Assembly (NCBI GenBank): GCA_947165355.1
Contig: CAMUZZ010000005.1
Span: 1 to 46,391 of the forward strand
Length of the DNA stretch: 46,391 bases
Direction of reading: 5' to 3'
Source of the DNA: an uncultured Clostridium sp.
GTDB lineage: Bacteria; Bacillota; Clostridia; TANB77; CAG-508
A program made the translations under genes and the position numbers. The notes under the pieces are model-generated. The model searched no databases. It was not told the DNA's origin and worked only from the letters and a program-made list of their open reading frames with translations. This document shows positions 9,157-18,536 of this stretch, in pieces. Position 1 is the stretch's first letter. Every line of letters starts with the position of its first letter.

Positions 9157-9189
9157 AAACGGTTATGCCAATAGGCATAGCCGTTTTTT
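9157..9189 (+). terminator. Terminator of surface protein 1
   Basis: AACGGTTATGCC (9158-9169) pairs with GGCATAGCCGTT (9174-9185) around a short AATA loop, followed by T residues. Confidence 0.9.
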
Positions 9190-9242
9190 GAATGCAAATT
9201 TATAAAAACTAATTCAAAATACGGCTGAATTCCTTGATAATA

Positions 9243-9271
9243 TTGACTTTTTGGCTAAAAAAGGTTAAAAT
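9243..9271 (+). promoter_or_regulatory. Promoter of surface protein 2
   Basis: TTGACT (9243-9248), 17 nt, TAAAAT (9266-9271). It is followed by a short leader and a strong AAGGAGG just before ATG 9332. Confidence 0.75.
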
Positions 9272-9331
9272 ATAAGTGTATGTATATAAAAAAAAGGATG
9301 TTAAATATATAAATCTAAGGAGGATGTAATA

Positions 9332-12300
9332 ATGAAAGGATGTAAAACGAAAAACAAACACTTTAAAAGAGCACTAGTTGCGGCTATTACAGCGTTTGCA
9401 ATACTTGCAACTTACTACGTTAATATTAGCTACAATATAAGTGGAAGTTTAAAGACAAAACTAGGTAAAGATACAGTTTTAATGAGTAAGGCGTTATCAA
9501 CAACTGATCTTATTGGTGCAAACAACAGAGTATATACTGGTTATTCTATGAATGACCGTGGTACTCATAAAATTAGCATGGAGGATGGTCCATACGATAC
9601 ATATTGTTCGAACTTTAATTATCACTATGTATCTAGTGGGTCATGGGCTACATATAACAGACAAGATTTAGGTGACTTCCGTGACTTTACAGGAAGCTCA
9701 GCTGTTCATACTGTAGGTCAAGTAGATTGGGTTCTAGATCACATAATGTTATTGGAACAAAGCTATTATTCTGCAGATGAAATGGGAATATTCCATGAAG
9801 TATTATCTAAATACGGAGGAATTACAAGTGCACAAGAAAGAAATAATATTATTTCTCAAATAAATTCATCTGACGTATATGCAATTAACCAAATGCTTAT
9901 TTGGGGAGCTGCTAACGGAAAAGTAGAAGCAAATCACTTCTTACCAATACGTAATAACGACTCTGCTATAAACACAATTATGAATGCATACGAAGTTGGT
10001 ATAGAAAGTAACGAAAACTATCAACAATTCCAACCAAGTGGATCTATAACAATTAATTCAAGTAATGCCAAATTAGTTAGAACTGGTGTTATAGGACCAT
10101 TTACTATTAGTGGTAATGGTGGTATTTATAAAATAAGCGCAACTAATACTATAGGTCAACATTCAGTAAAACTATATAAGGATGCTGAATGTACACAACC
10201 AATAGATAACTACGATAATTATACAGGTACATTTTATGCTAAGTCTGATGACTTTACAGGAAATGATACATGTACAGTTACTATAACAGCATCATATAAA
10301 TACTTAAAAGATTCATATTACTGGGCTACTACATCAGATACAGAAAATTACCCACAACCAGTAATTACAGTAAAAAGAGCAACAAAAACAACAACAGCAA
10401 CAGCAACAATTATACCTACAGCATCAGGTACATATGAGTTAGACATAGCTAAGAAAGACTATACAACTGATGAATATATACCAGGTGCAAAATTCAAAAT
10501 TAGTGAAAAAGTAAATAACACTGGAGATACAAATTACTATTACGAAACAATGCAAAAGAGCACAGATGCAAACAATTTATTTACAGCTTCACAAAGTGGA
10601 TTTAAAACAATAGTATATCAAGGAATAGATAATATATCAGCTCCTGATGTATATACAATAGAAGAAAAAGCAGCTCCAGAAGGATACAATATTACAGGAG
10701 CAAACAAAGTAATAGAACTATATGTTAACAAGAAACAAGTTAACGAAAGAACATACTCTGTAAAATCAATAGACATTAAAAAGGCTGGAACTTTAATTCA
10801 ATCTATTGAAATGGGTGGAAGTGTATTGTTAGATAATAATTTAGCAGTTACACAAGATAATGATAACTATATGATTAAAGTTGAGGCAACTAGTAGACAC
10901 CAAGAAAGTCCATCACAACATATTACAGTTACTTGGAGAGATGAAAAAGAAGTTATTCCAGAAATTCATTATGGAAAAGTTGGATTATATAAATATGAAG
11001 ACGTAAACAGAAATGGAAGATATGATGACGGAGAACCAGCATTAGAAGGTGCTAAATTTAAAATTGCTGATTCTGAGCAAAATGCTAGAAATGGTGTATT
11101 TGTAAAGAATGCAAGAGGTGTAGACCTAGAAGTAACATCTAGAAGAGATGGAACAGCAATGTTTGATAACTTAAAACTAGGTGAAGCTACACAAAAAGAC
11201 TTCTATATTGTAGAAACATATTCTCCTGAAGAATTTAATAAAACAGACAAAATTATTAAAGTAACAGCAAAAGAAAATGGATACGATTTAAAAGATATAA
11301 GTACTTTAGTAAAAGTAGCGAATACAAGAAAAATTTATGACTTAGCTCTTCGTAAATTTATAACATCTGTAAAAGATGGTGCAACAGGAGAAGAGCAAAA
11401 GGTTACAGATAGAATTCCAAAAATTGATTTATCAAAATTAATTTCTGGTGAATCTACAACAGCTGAATACATCCACACAAAAGAGCCAGTATTAGTTCAT
11501 ACAACTGATATAGTAACTTATACGATTCAAATATATAACGAAGGTCCAGAAGATGCATATGCAAATATTATAAAAGATGATATTCCAGAAGGATTAGAGT
11601 TTGTACAATATACAGAAGGTGACGGAAGTGTAAACGATAAGTATGGATGGAAGCTAGTTGATGAAAATGACAACGAAGTTAAAGATGTTTCTAAAGCAAA
11701 ATACATTGTAACAAACTATTTAGACATAGATAGCAACGAAACAAACCTAATAAAAGGATTTGATGCTAATACAATGACTGAGCTAGATTCAAGATTTGTT
11801 AAAGTTCAATTTAAAATTACAGAACCACAAACATCAGATAGAATTTTAACAAACCATGCTCAAATAGCTAAAGAAACAGACAGAGAAGGTAATAAAGTAA
11901 AAGATAGAGATTCTACACCAAATGAATGGCTAGATGAAGATGACGAAGATTATGAACCAGTTAAAGTAAAATACTTTGACTTAGCATTAAGAAAATGGGT
12001 AACAGAAGCTATTGTAACAGAAAACGGAAATACTGTAGTATATCAAACTGGACATAAAGCAGAAGATGACCCGGAAGAAGTAGTTAAAGTAGACTTAAAG
12101 AAGAGCAAAGTAAACAACCTAAAAATTCAATTCAAATATTCAATTAGAATTACAAACGAAGGTGAAATTGCTGGCGAAGCTAAACAAATTAGAGACGATA
12201 TTCCAGAAGGATTAAAATTTGTTCAAGAAGATAACCCAGACTGGAGAGAAGAAAACGGAGAAATCGTAACTGAAAAATTGGCTAATACAACTTTACAACC

Positions 12301-12595
12301 AGGAGAGAGCGCTGAAGTAGAAATAATTCTAACATGGATTAATCGTGAAGATAATTTAGGATTAAAGGTTAATGTAGCAGAAATAAGCAAAGATCACAAT
12401 GCATATGGAACACCAGATATAGACTCAACACCAAACAACAAAGTTGCAAAAGAAGATGATATAGATGACGCTCCAGTAATGCTTTCAGTTAAAACAGGAT
12501 CTGAAGAAATAAAATACATTACTTTAGCAAGTGTAATTTTAGCTATAATCGGAAGCTCAATTATAGTAATTAAGAAAAAAGTATTATCATTATAA
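9332..12595 (+). CDS. Surface protein 2: thioester-domain adhesin with isopeptide-type stalk
   Basis: 1087 aa. A basic N-terminus and hydrophobic helix (about 14-33) form the export signal. Residues about 65-240 resemble a thioester domain (TED) of Gram-positive adhesins: Cys92 in TYCSN and Gln187 in NQMLIW match the family's paired YC and TQxAIW motifs, where a Cys-Gln thioester can bond covalently to host or surface amines. A beta-rich region follows (about 236-360). Then come a SpaA-like domain (about 364-535), an SdrD_B-like unit with DVNRNGRYDDGE (545-665), a DLALRKFI module (668-880) and the shared anchor module (881-1087) with SVKTG (1052-1056), a membrane helix and KKK. Start ATG 9332 has AAGGAGG at 9318-9324. 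It is monocistronic. The stalk domains are confident; the thioester call rests on two motifs in a plausible context. Confidence 0.8.
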   Translation: MKGCKTKNKHFKRALVAAITAFAILATYYVNISYNISGSLKTKLGKDTVLMSKALSTTDLIGANNRVYTGYSMNDRGTHKISMEDGPYDTYCSNFNYHYVSSGSWATYNRQDLGDFRDFTGSSAVHTVGQVDWVLDHIMLLEQSYYSADEMGIFHEVLSKYGGITSAQERNNIISQINSSDVYAINQMLIWGAANGKVEANHFLPIRNNDSAINTIMNAYEVGIESNENYQQFQPSGSITINSSNAKLVRTGVIGPFTISGNGGIYKISATNTIGQHSVKLYKDAECTQPIDNYDNYTGTFYAKSDDFTGNDTCTVTITASYKYLKDSYYWATTSDTENYPQPVITVKRATKTTTATATIIPTASGTYELDIAKKDYTTDEYIPGAKFKISEKVNNTGDTNYYYETMQKSTDANNLFTASQSGFKTIVYQGIDNISAPDVYTIEEKAAPEGYNITGANKVIELYVNKKQVNERTYSVKSIDIKKAGTLIQSIEMGGSVLLDNNLAVTQDNDNYMIKVEATSRHQESPSQHITVTWRDEKEVIPEIHYGKVGLYKYEDVNRNGRYDDGEPALEGAKFKIADSEQNARNGVFVKNARGVDLEVTSRRDGTAMFDNLKLGEATQKDFYIVETYSPEEFNKTDKIIKVTAKENGYDLKDISTLVKVANTRKIYDLALRKFITSVKDGATGEEQKVTDRIPKIDLSKLISGESTTAEYIHTKEPVLVHTTDIVTYTIQIYNEGPEDAYANIIKDDIPEGLEFVQYTEGDGSVNDKYGWKLVDENDNEVKDVSKAKYIVTNYLDIDSNETNLIKGFDANTMTELDSRFVKVQFKITEPQTSDRILTNHAQIAKETDREGNKVKDRDSTPNEWLDEDDEDYEPVKVKYFDLALRKWVTEAIVTENGNTVVYQTGHKAEDDPEEVVKVDLKKSKVNNLKIQFKYSIRITNEGEIAGEAKQIRDDIPEGLKFVQEDNPDWREENGEIVTEKLANTTLQPGESAEVEIILTWINREDNLGLKVNVAEISKDHNAYGTPDIDSTPNNKVAKEDDIDDAPVMLSVKTGSEEIKYITLASVILAIIGSSIIVIKKKVLSL

Positions 12596-12620
12596 TTTGA
12601 TATAAATATAACGATTAATT

Positions 12621-12653
12621 AAAAAACGTACCAAATTTATTTGGTACGTTTTT
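12621..12653 (+). terminator. Terminator of surface protein 2
   Basis: AAAAACGTACCAAA pairs with TTTGGTACGTTTTT around TTTA, ending in a T run. Confidence 0.9.
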
Positions 12654-12875
12654 GGCTCTGTATGTATGTTTTGTACATAGATGTAGTTTGAGTCTACGGT
12701 AATAAGGACAATAGAGATATTTTGAAAAGAAAAATCAATTTGTAAAAAAATGGAAAAAAGCTACGGAAAAAAAGGACTTTTAACAAAAATATAATATAAT
12801 TGTAATAATTCTGTAACAATTCTTAAAACGTATATCAATAAAGAGGTTTAAACACGTTTACTAAAAAATGTAAAA

Positions 12876-12903
12876 TTGACTTTATATTTATATAATATAA
12901 AAT
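12876..12903 (+). promoter_or_regulatory. Promoter of surface protein 3
   Basis: TTGACT (12876-12881), 16 nt, TAAAAT (12898-12903). Transcription would begin near 12910, which makes an ATG at 12910 an unlikely start. The 12654-12875 stretch is AT-rich and shows no gene or clear structure. Confidence 0.7.
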
Positions 12904-12948
12904 ATATGTATGAATACAAAAGATTTTAATTCACGAAAGGAGAATTTT

Positions 12949-15900
12949 ATGAAAAGGAAACATACAAAGGGGAAAGGACAGTTTAAACTTAGCATAATAG
13001 CGCTATTCTTATTAACGCTTGTGCTAGGAACAATTTATGCTGGAAGTTCATCAAACAAAACTAGTAACCTAGAAACAAGTTTAGGTAACGTAGCAATTAA
13101 TGAAACAAATCCAGGACCATTTACAGAGCAACAATTTGTAAAAGCTGTATTAGATGTAGCAATTGAGGGATGCAATGTTAATGGTACACATTATGATTAC
13201 ATGGATTGTTCAACGTACGTGGGAAGAGTGCTAGAACATTTTTCAGGCGTAAGTATTTATCCTACGAATACAAAGCATTTTATTAGTGCTTATGGGCCAT
13301 CTGTTTGGTACGCTGAAGAATTAGGAATGACTTATCAAGGTCAAAGCTACGTTATGAAACCAATAATGACAGCAAATTCTGACAAAACCAAACCATGGTA
13401 TGAAAGAATTGATGCCACAAAATTAAGACCAGGAGATATTATATGTAGTTGGTATCATATGTTTATTTATGTAGGAAAAACAGATAATGCAAGTGATACA
13501 GCTCAAATTAAGCAAATTCTTGACAACATATATAGTCCGGATACATTTGAATACTCTACTAGAATAGACACAGTATTAAGTAATACATTAAATCTTTGTG
13601 CTGATGAAAATGGTTCACAGTACTGGTATATTGAAGGAACATGGGGATCAAAATCTGCATTTAAATCTCCACAAGGATATGGAATGTTCCATGAAAATCC
13701 AAATGTAAATAGACCAGTATTAAGAAACTACAAATGGATATCTAGTGAAGGTGGAAAAAATCTAGAAGATTTTAAAGTATTTAGAGTAACAAGACAAGTA
13801 GAAAAAACGGGGGGCTATGCATTAAAAATTGCCAAAGCAGATAAAAATGGATCAGCAACAAGTTCAAGTTATTTAGCTGGTTCAGAATTTAGTATAGCAT
13901 TACAAAAGAATGAGTCAACTGAAAAGTTATACTATACTTCTAGACTTGAGAAAGTAACAGATGATACAGCAGTATTATCACCACAAAGCACAAATGATTA
14001 TTCATTCGTAGAGCCAGGCTTGAGTATAGATTCAATAGACAAAGTTGATATATATACCATAAAGGAAACAAAGCCACCAACAGGATATCAACATACAGGA
14101 GCTGGAGAATCTTTAATACTAAAAGTACACAAAAAAGAAGCTTCTGAAAATACATATGGAATAGATTATGTAGAGATAGATGGCATTACAACTAATGTTA
14201 ATCCAGGCGAAAGTATTTTACTAGATGATAATTTAGAAGAAACAACAGATGAGAACAACTATATGGTAAGCATTGAAGTTGAAGAACAACAACCACATTC
14301 AGCACATGCTGCAATTAAAGTATTATGGAGAGATGAGCAAGAACAAACACCAACTGGATCGTTTAAATTACAAATTGTAAAGCAAGATAGTAAAACAGAC
14401 GAGCCACTTGATGGAGCTAGATTTAGTTTAAAATTACAACCTAAAGAATCTGATGAATACTTACATGATTGGAGAGGAAGAATTCTTAACGGTGAAGCTG
14501 ATTACATGGTTGATAACGGAACAGGTAAACTAACATTTTCTGGAATAAACCTAATACCAGACAGCTATGCTGGAGAAACAAACTATCCACAAACAATAGA
14601 GTATACTGCAACAATATCTGAAACAGTAGTACCAGAAGGATATACTGGAATTGCAGGAAATATAGTATTTGACTTAACAGCACAGCTAGTAACCGATGCT
14701 ACAACTTCAGAACAACATTACGAATTAACTCCAGGAACTATAAGAGTTGAAAATGCAAAATCTGTAAATGTAGAAGAAGATTTTGTACAAGTTGTAGTTG
14801 ATAATACAGCAATACCTGAAGGTATGTTCACTTTAAATGTTATCAAGAAAGATGGAAATTCAGGAAGTACTCTTGATGAAGGAGAATTTGAAGTATCAAT
14901 TGTAAACAAAAATGATGATGAAGATGTTTTAGTTGACTCTTTAAATAGACGTTTAGATGGTAGCAAATTCGAAATAATCAACAATGAAGGTCTAGTATTT
15001 AGAGGTATAAAATTAGATAAAGAAGCAACATATGCTGTTACAATTAATGAAACTACTCCTCCAGAAGGATATGAAGGATTAAGTGAACCTATTACTTTTG
15101 ATGCTACAGCTCAATTAGTTAATGGTGAATATGTATTAGCTCCAAGTACACCACAAGTTGCAGAAGGGGCTACTGTTACAATAACAAACAATAAAATTGA
15201 CGTACAAGTTAACAATGAAAGAAATGCTATTGGAAAATTCAGATTAATGGTTTATAAATACAAAGGTGGAACATACGAAAAAATTTCTGGAGCAGCATTT
15301 AAAGTTAAAATACAAAATAAAGCTACAGAACAATATGTTGTTTACCCAAGATTAAATAGAGAACTTGATGGATCTAATGATTGGTACGTAGATTCTGAAG
15401 GTGTTCTATTTGGAATATTAAGCTTTTCTAATTTAGCATTGGAAGAAAATGCAGAATATGATGTAACAATAGTAGAATCAGTAGTTCCACAAGGATATAC
15501 AGGAGCTGCAGGAGAAATTAAATTTACTGCAAGAACAATAACTCGTGATGGAGAGCTTGTTTTAGAGCCAGGAGAGCTTACAGTAGAAAATGCTAGAAGT
15601 GTTGCTGTTACAGATAGTAGCATAATTATGGTTGAAGTTGAAAACGAAGAAGTTGTTACACATAAAGGTAAAGTTGGATTATACAAATATGTTGATGTAA
15701 ACAAAAATGGTAGATATGATGCTGGTGAGCCATCGCTTGCAGGAGCTAAGTTCAAAATTGCTTCAACAAGAGAAAATGCAATAAACGGTGTATTTATAAA
15801 AGGTTCTAATGGAAGAGACATTGAAGTTACTGCAGCACAAAACGGTACAGCTGGATTTACAAACTTAGATTTAGGAACTGAAACAACTAAACAATATTAT

Positions 15901-17292
15901 GTAGTTGAGACATTTGTTCCAAACGGATATCAAATAATAACAGACGGACCAATAGAAGTTACAGCAAAAGAAACAGGATATGATATGAACGATATTTCTA
16001 CATTAGTTCAAATTGGAAATACTGCAAAAATATACGATTTATCACTTCGTAAATTTATAACAGCTGTAAAAGATGGTGTAAGCGGAGAAGAAACAGAAGT
16101 AACAAATAGAGTTCCAGAAGTAGATTTAACAAAACTAAAATCTGGAGAATCTACAACAGCAGAATACAATCATACAAAAGAGCCAGTACTACTACATACA
16201 TCAGACACAGTAACATACACAATAAGAGTATATAACGAAGGTCCAGAAGATGCATATGCAAGCTTAGTTAAAGACGATATACCAGATGGACTAGAATTTG
16301 TAAAATACACAAGTGGTGATGGAAGTATAAATGATACATATGGATGGAAACTAGTTGATGAAAACAACAACGAAGTTTCAGACATAAGCAAAGCTAAATA
16401 TGTATTAACAAGTTATTTAGAAAAAGATGCAGATGAAACAAATCTAATTAAAGCATTCAATCCATCAACAAGCGAAGAATTAGATTATAGAGATTTAAAA
16501 ATACAATTTAAGGTTACAGAGCCAACAACATCTGATAGAATTTTAACAAACAAAGCTCAAATTTCTGAAGAAAGAGATAGCGACAACAAAATAGTATCAG
16601 ATAGAGATTCTACACCAGATGAGTGGAAAGAAGAAGACGACGAAGATGTAGAGCATGTTAAAGTTCAATACTTTGACTTAGCTTTAAGAAAATGGGTAAC
16701 AGAAGCTATAGTTATAGAAAATGGAAAAACAGTAGTACATGAAACTGGACACAAAGCAGAAGATGACCCAGAAGACGTCGTTAAAGTAGACTTAAACAAA
16801 AAGAAAGTAAACGATGTAACTGTTAAATTTAAATATTCAATTAGAATAACAAATGAAGGACAAATTGCTGGTGAAGCAACAGAAATAAGAGACGATATTC
16901 CAGAAGGATTAAAATTTGTACAAGAAGATAACCCAGATTGGAAAGAAGTTGATGGTGAAGTTGTTACAGATAAGCTTGCTAACACAACATTAGAGCCAGG
17001 TGAAAGTGCAGAAGTAGAAATAATTCTAACATGGATTAATAGCGAAAACAACTTGGGTGTTAAAGACAATGTTGCTGAAATAAGCAAAGACCATAACGTA
17101 TATGGAACACCAGATATAGATTCAACACCAGGAAACAAAGTTCCAGGAGAAGATGATATAGATAATGCTCCAGTAATGCTTTCAATTAAAACAGGATCAG
17201 AGGTAATTAAATACGCAGGATTAGGATTAGGAATACTTGTAGTAATTACAATAGCAGGAAAAGCAATTAAGAAAAAAGTATTAAGTATATAA
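12949..17292 (+). CDS. Surface protein 3: NlpC/P60-like head, isopeptide-type stalk, C-terminal anchor
   Basis: 1447 aa from ATG 12949, chosen because AAAGGAG (about 12937-12943) sits at ideal spacing and the protein then opens with a basic signal segment (helix about 15-30). An in-frame ATG at 12910 lies at the predicted transcription start. Residues about 45-250 are NlpC/P60-like, with Cys87 in MDCSTYVG and His170 in WYHMF after LRPGD. The stalk has SpaA-like domains at about 288-445, 468-620, 623-760 and 760-900, an SdrD_B-like unit with DVNKNGRYDAGE (905-1025), a DLSLRKFI module (1028-1240) and the shared anchor module (1241-1447). The anchor carries SIKTG (1412-1416), a helix and KKK. 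The C-terminal half is very similar to surface protein 2. Peptidase activity is inferred; the head could be binding-only. Confidence 0.85.
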   Translation: MKRKHTKGKGQFKLSIIALFLLTLVLGTIYAGSSSNKTSNLETSLGNVAINETNPGPFTEQQFVKAVLDVAIEGCNVNGTHYDYMDCSTYVGRVLEHFSGVSIYPTNTKHFISAYGPSVWYAEELGMTYQGQSYVMKPIMTANSDKTKPWYERIDATKLRPGDIICSWYHMFIYVGKTDNASDTAQIKQILDNIYSPDTFEYSTRIDTVLSNTLNLCADENGSQYWYIEGTWGSKSAFKSPQGYGMFHENPNVNRPVLRNYKWISSEGGKNLEDFKVFRVTRQVEKTGGYALKIAKADKNGSATSSSYLAGSEFSIALQKNESTEKLYYTSRLEKVTDDTAVLSPQSTNDYSFVEPGLSIDSIDKVDIYTIKETKPPTGYQHTGAGESLILKVHKKEASENTYGIDYVEIDGITTNVNPGESILLDDNLEETTDENNYMVSIEVEEQQPHSAHAAIKVLWRDEQEQTPTGSFKLQIVKQDSKTDEPLDGARFSLKLQPKESDEYLHDWRGRILNGEADYMVDNGTGKLTFSGINLIPDSYAGETNYPQTIEYTATISETVVPEGYTGIAGNIVFDLTAQLVTDATTSEQHYELTPGTIRVENAKSVNVEEDFVQVVVDNTAIPEGMFTLNVIKKDGNSGSTLDEGEFEVSIVNKNDDEDVLVDSLNRRLDGSKFEIINNEGLVFRGIKLDKEATYAVTINETTPPEGYEGLSEPITFDATAQLVNGEYVLAPSTPQVAEGATVTITNNKIDVQVNNERNAIGKFRLMVYKYKGGTYEKISGAAFKVKIQNKATEQYVVYPRLNRELDGSNDWYVDSEGVLFGILSFSNLALEENAEYDVTIVESVVPQGYTGAAGEIKFTARTITRDGELVLEPGELTVENARSVAVTDSSIIMVEVENEEVVTHKGKVGLYKYVDVNKNGRYDAGEPSLAGAKFKIASTRENAINGVFIKGSNGRDIEVTAAQNGTAGFTNLDLGTETTKQYYVVETFVPNGYQIITDGPIEVTAKETGYDMNDISTLVQIGNTAKIYDLSLRKFITAVKDGVSGEETEVTNRVPEVDLTKLKSGESTTAEYNHTKEPVLLHTSDTVTYTIRVYNEGPEDAYASLVKDDIPDGLEFVKYTSGDGSINDTYGWKLVDENNNEVSDISKAKYVLTSYLEKDADETNLIKAFNPSTSEELDYRDLKIQFKVTEPTTSDRILTNKAQISEERDSDNKIVSDRDSTPDEWKEEDDEDVEHVKVQYFDLALRKWVTEAIVIENGKTVVHETGHKAEDDPEDVVKVDLNKKKVNDVTVKFKYSIRITNEGQIAGEATEIRDDIPEGLKFVQEDNPDWKEVDGEVVTDKLANTTLEPGESAEVEIILTWINSENNLGVKDNVAEISKDHNVYGTPDIDSTPGNKVPGEDDIDNAPVMLSIKTGSEVIKYAGLGLGILVVITIAGKAIKKKVLSI

Positions 17293-17300
17293 TCTAAATA

Positions 17301-17332
17301 AAAAAAGAGCCAATAAAAAGTTGGCTCTTTTT
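17301..17332 (+). terminator. Terminator of surface protein 3
   Basis: AAAGAGCCAA (17304-17313) pairs perfectly with TTGGCTCTTT (17321-17330), followed by T. Confidence 0.9.
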
Positions 17333-17335
17333 AAG

Positions 17336-17565
17336 TTTTGTAAGCATTTCAAAAATTATATTATAAAAATAATAATAAAAGTATATACATAACCATTCAA
17401 ACCTTACAGGTCGCATTTGTTATTAAAGATGTTCATATTTTTAAGTTAAATAATTTAATATACCATAAGTTTAACTTATACATGCTCCCAAACTGCGCGG
17501 TTTTCATTATTATGTATATACTTTTTTATTTTATAATTTATATATTTTTTGAAATGCTTACAAAA
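17336..17565 (+). repeat. Hairpin element A with 20-bp terminal inverted repeats
   Basis: This fills the gap between surface protein 3 and ksgA. Outer arms TTTTGTAAGCATTTCAAAAA (17336-17355) and its exact complement (17546-17565) bracket 190 bp. Inside is a 16-bp perfect stem (17377-17392 with 17510-17525), then a conserved asymmetric core: CATTCAAACCTTACAGGTCGC (17394 on) and a 3' strand ending CTGCGCGGTTTTCATT (17493-17508). A variable apical arm has GCAT/ATGC and AAGTTAAA/TTTAACTT. The core recurs at 19908-19965. Nothing in it codes for protein. It could be a structured RNA, a small non-autonomous mobile element or a recombination hairpin; I do not recognise the family. Confidence 0.7.
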
Positions 17566-17604
17566 TTTAAAATTACGAGGTTTACTTAAAATTTTTATAA
17601 ACTA

Positions 17605-17633
17605 TTGTAAACTAAATACTTTTATTGTATAAT
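17605..17633 (+). promoter_or_regulatory. Promoter of the ksgA-sortase operon
   Basis: TTGTAA (17605-17610), 17 nt, TATAAT (17628-17633), with the ribosome binding site and ATG about 23 nt further on. Confidence 0.75.
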
Positions 17634-17656
17634 AAAAGAGTATAAAAGGTGGAATT

Positions 17657-18523
17657 ATGAGTAATTTACAGAAAAAAACGGAATTTATACTAAAGAAATA
17701 TAATATTTCAGCTAACAAAAGTTTAGGACAAAATTTCTTAATAAACGATTCGGTTGTTGATGAAATTGTTTCTTCATCAAATATATGTAAAGAAGATTTA
17801 GTAATTGAAATTGGTCCAGGACTAGGGAATTTAACAGAAATATTGCTAGATAAAGCAGAAAAGGTTATCGCTGTAGAGCTAGATAAAAGAATGATTCAAA
17901 TTCTACAAGATAGATTTGCTTTATACAATAATTTAGAAATAATTAACGAAGATATTCTTAAAGTAGATTTGCCTAATTTAATAAAAGCCAACAAAATTGG
18001 TAATATTAAAAGTGTTAAAATTGTTGCAAATTTACCATACTATATAACAACGCCTATAATAACTAAATTGCTTGAAGACAAGCTTGATATTGAGTCTATA
18101 ACAGTTATGGTTCAAAAAGAGGTAGCAGATAGATTAATTGCTACACCAGGGGAAAAGAATACTGGTGCAATTACATACTGTGTTGCATATTATGCAACTG
18201 CAGAGTGTGTAACAATTGTGGAAAACAACTCTTTTATTCCAGAGCCAGAGGTATGTTCTGAAGTTATAAAACTTAATATAAGAAAAAATAGTCCGGTTGA
18301 TTTAGTTAACGTAGAAAACTTTTTTAAAGTAATTAAAGTAAGCTTTATGCAAAGAAGAAAAACTTTAATGAATGGGTTAGTAAACGGCGGAGCTATAAAA
18401 GACAAAGATGTGGCTAAGAATATGTTTGATGAATTAAAATTAGATTATAATACGAGAGGAGAAACATTAACATTAGAACAATTTGCGCAAATCTCTAATT
18501 ATATAGTTAAAAATAATATTTAG
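17657..18523 (+). CDS. ksgA: 16S rRNA (adenine1518-N6/adenine1519-N6)-dimethyltransferase
   Basis: 288 aa, standard size for KsgA/RsmA. It uses S-adenosylmethionine to dimethylate two adjacent adenosines in the 3' hairpin of 16S rRNA late in small-subunit assembly. KSLGQNFL (21-28) is the family's N-terminal signature. GPGLG (53-57) is the SAM-binding loop, and NLPYY (about 124-128) is the catalytic motif IV of this amino-methylating clade. The C-terminal domain (about 195-288) carries the usual MQRRKTL segment. Start ATG 17657 follows AAAGGTGG. It is the first gene of an operon with the sortase 13 nt downstream, an uncommon partner for ksgA. Confidence 0.95.
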   Translation: MSNLQKKTEFILKKYNISANKSLGQNFLINDSVVDEIVSSSNICKEDLVIEIGPGLGNLTEILLDKAEKVIAVELDKRMIQILQDRFALYNNLEIINEDILKVDLPNLIKANKIGNIKSVKIVANLPYYITTPIITKLLEDKLDIESITVMVQKEVADRLIATPGEKNTGAITYCVAYYATAECVTIVENNSFIPEPEVCSEVIKLNIRKNSPVDLVNVENFFKVIKVSFMQRRKTLMNGLVNGGAIKDKDVAKNMFDELKLDYNTRGETLTLEQFAQISNYIVKNNI

Positions 18524-18536
18524 AAAGGATGAGCAT

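Noticed and set aside
9332..12595. Canonical LPXTG sorting signal in any of the three surface proteins
   Set aside because: Searched by eye near each C-terminus; only TVRTG, SVKTG and SIKTG precede the membrane helices.
12910..12948. Upstream ATG giving a 13-residue extension to surface protein 3
   Set aside because: It lies at the predicted transcription start and has no Shine-Dalgarno; ATG 12949 has AAAGGAG and begins a proper signal segment.
17336..17565. HDV-, twister- or hammerhead-type ribozyme in element A
   Set aside because: The conserved core strands do not contain the invariant motifs of these classes.
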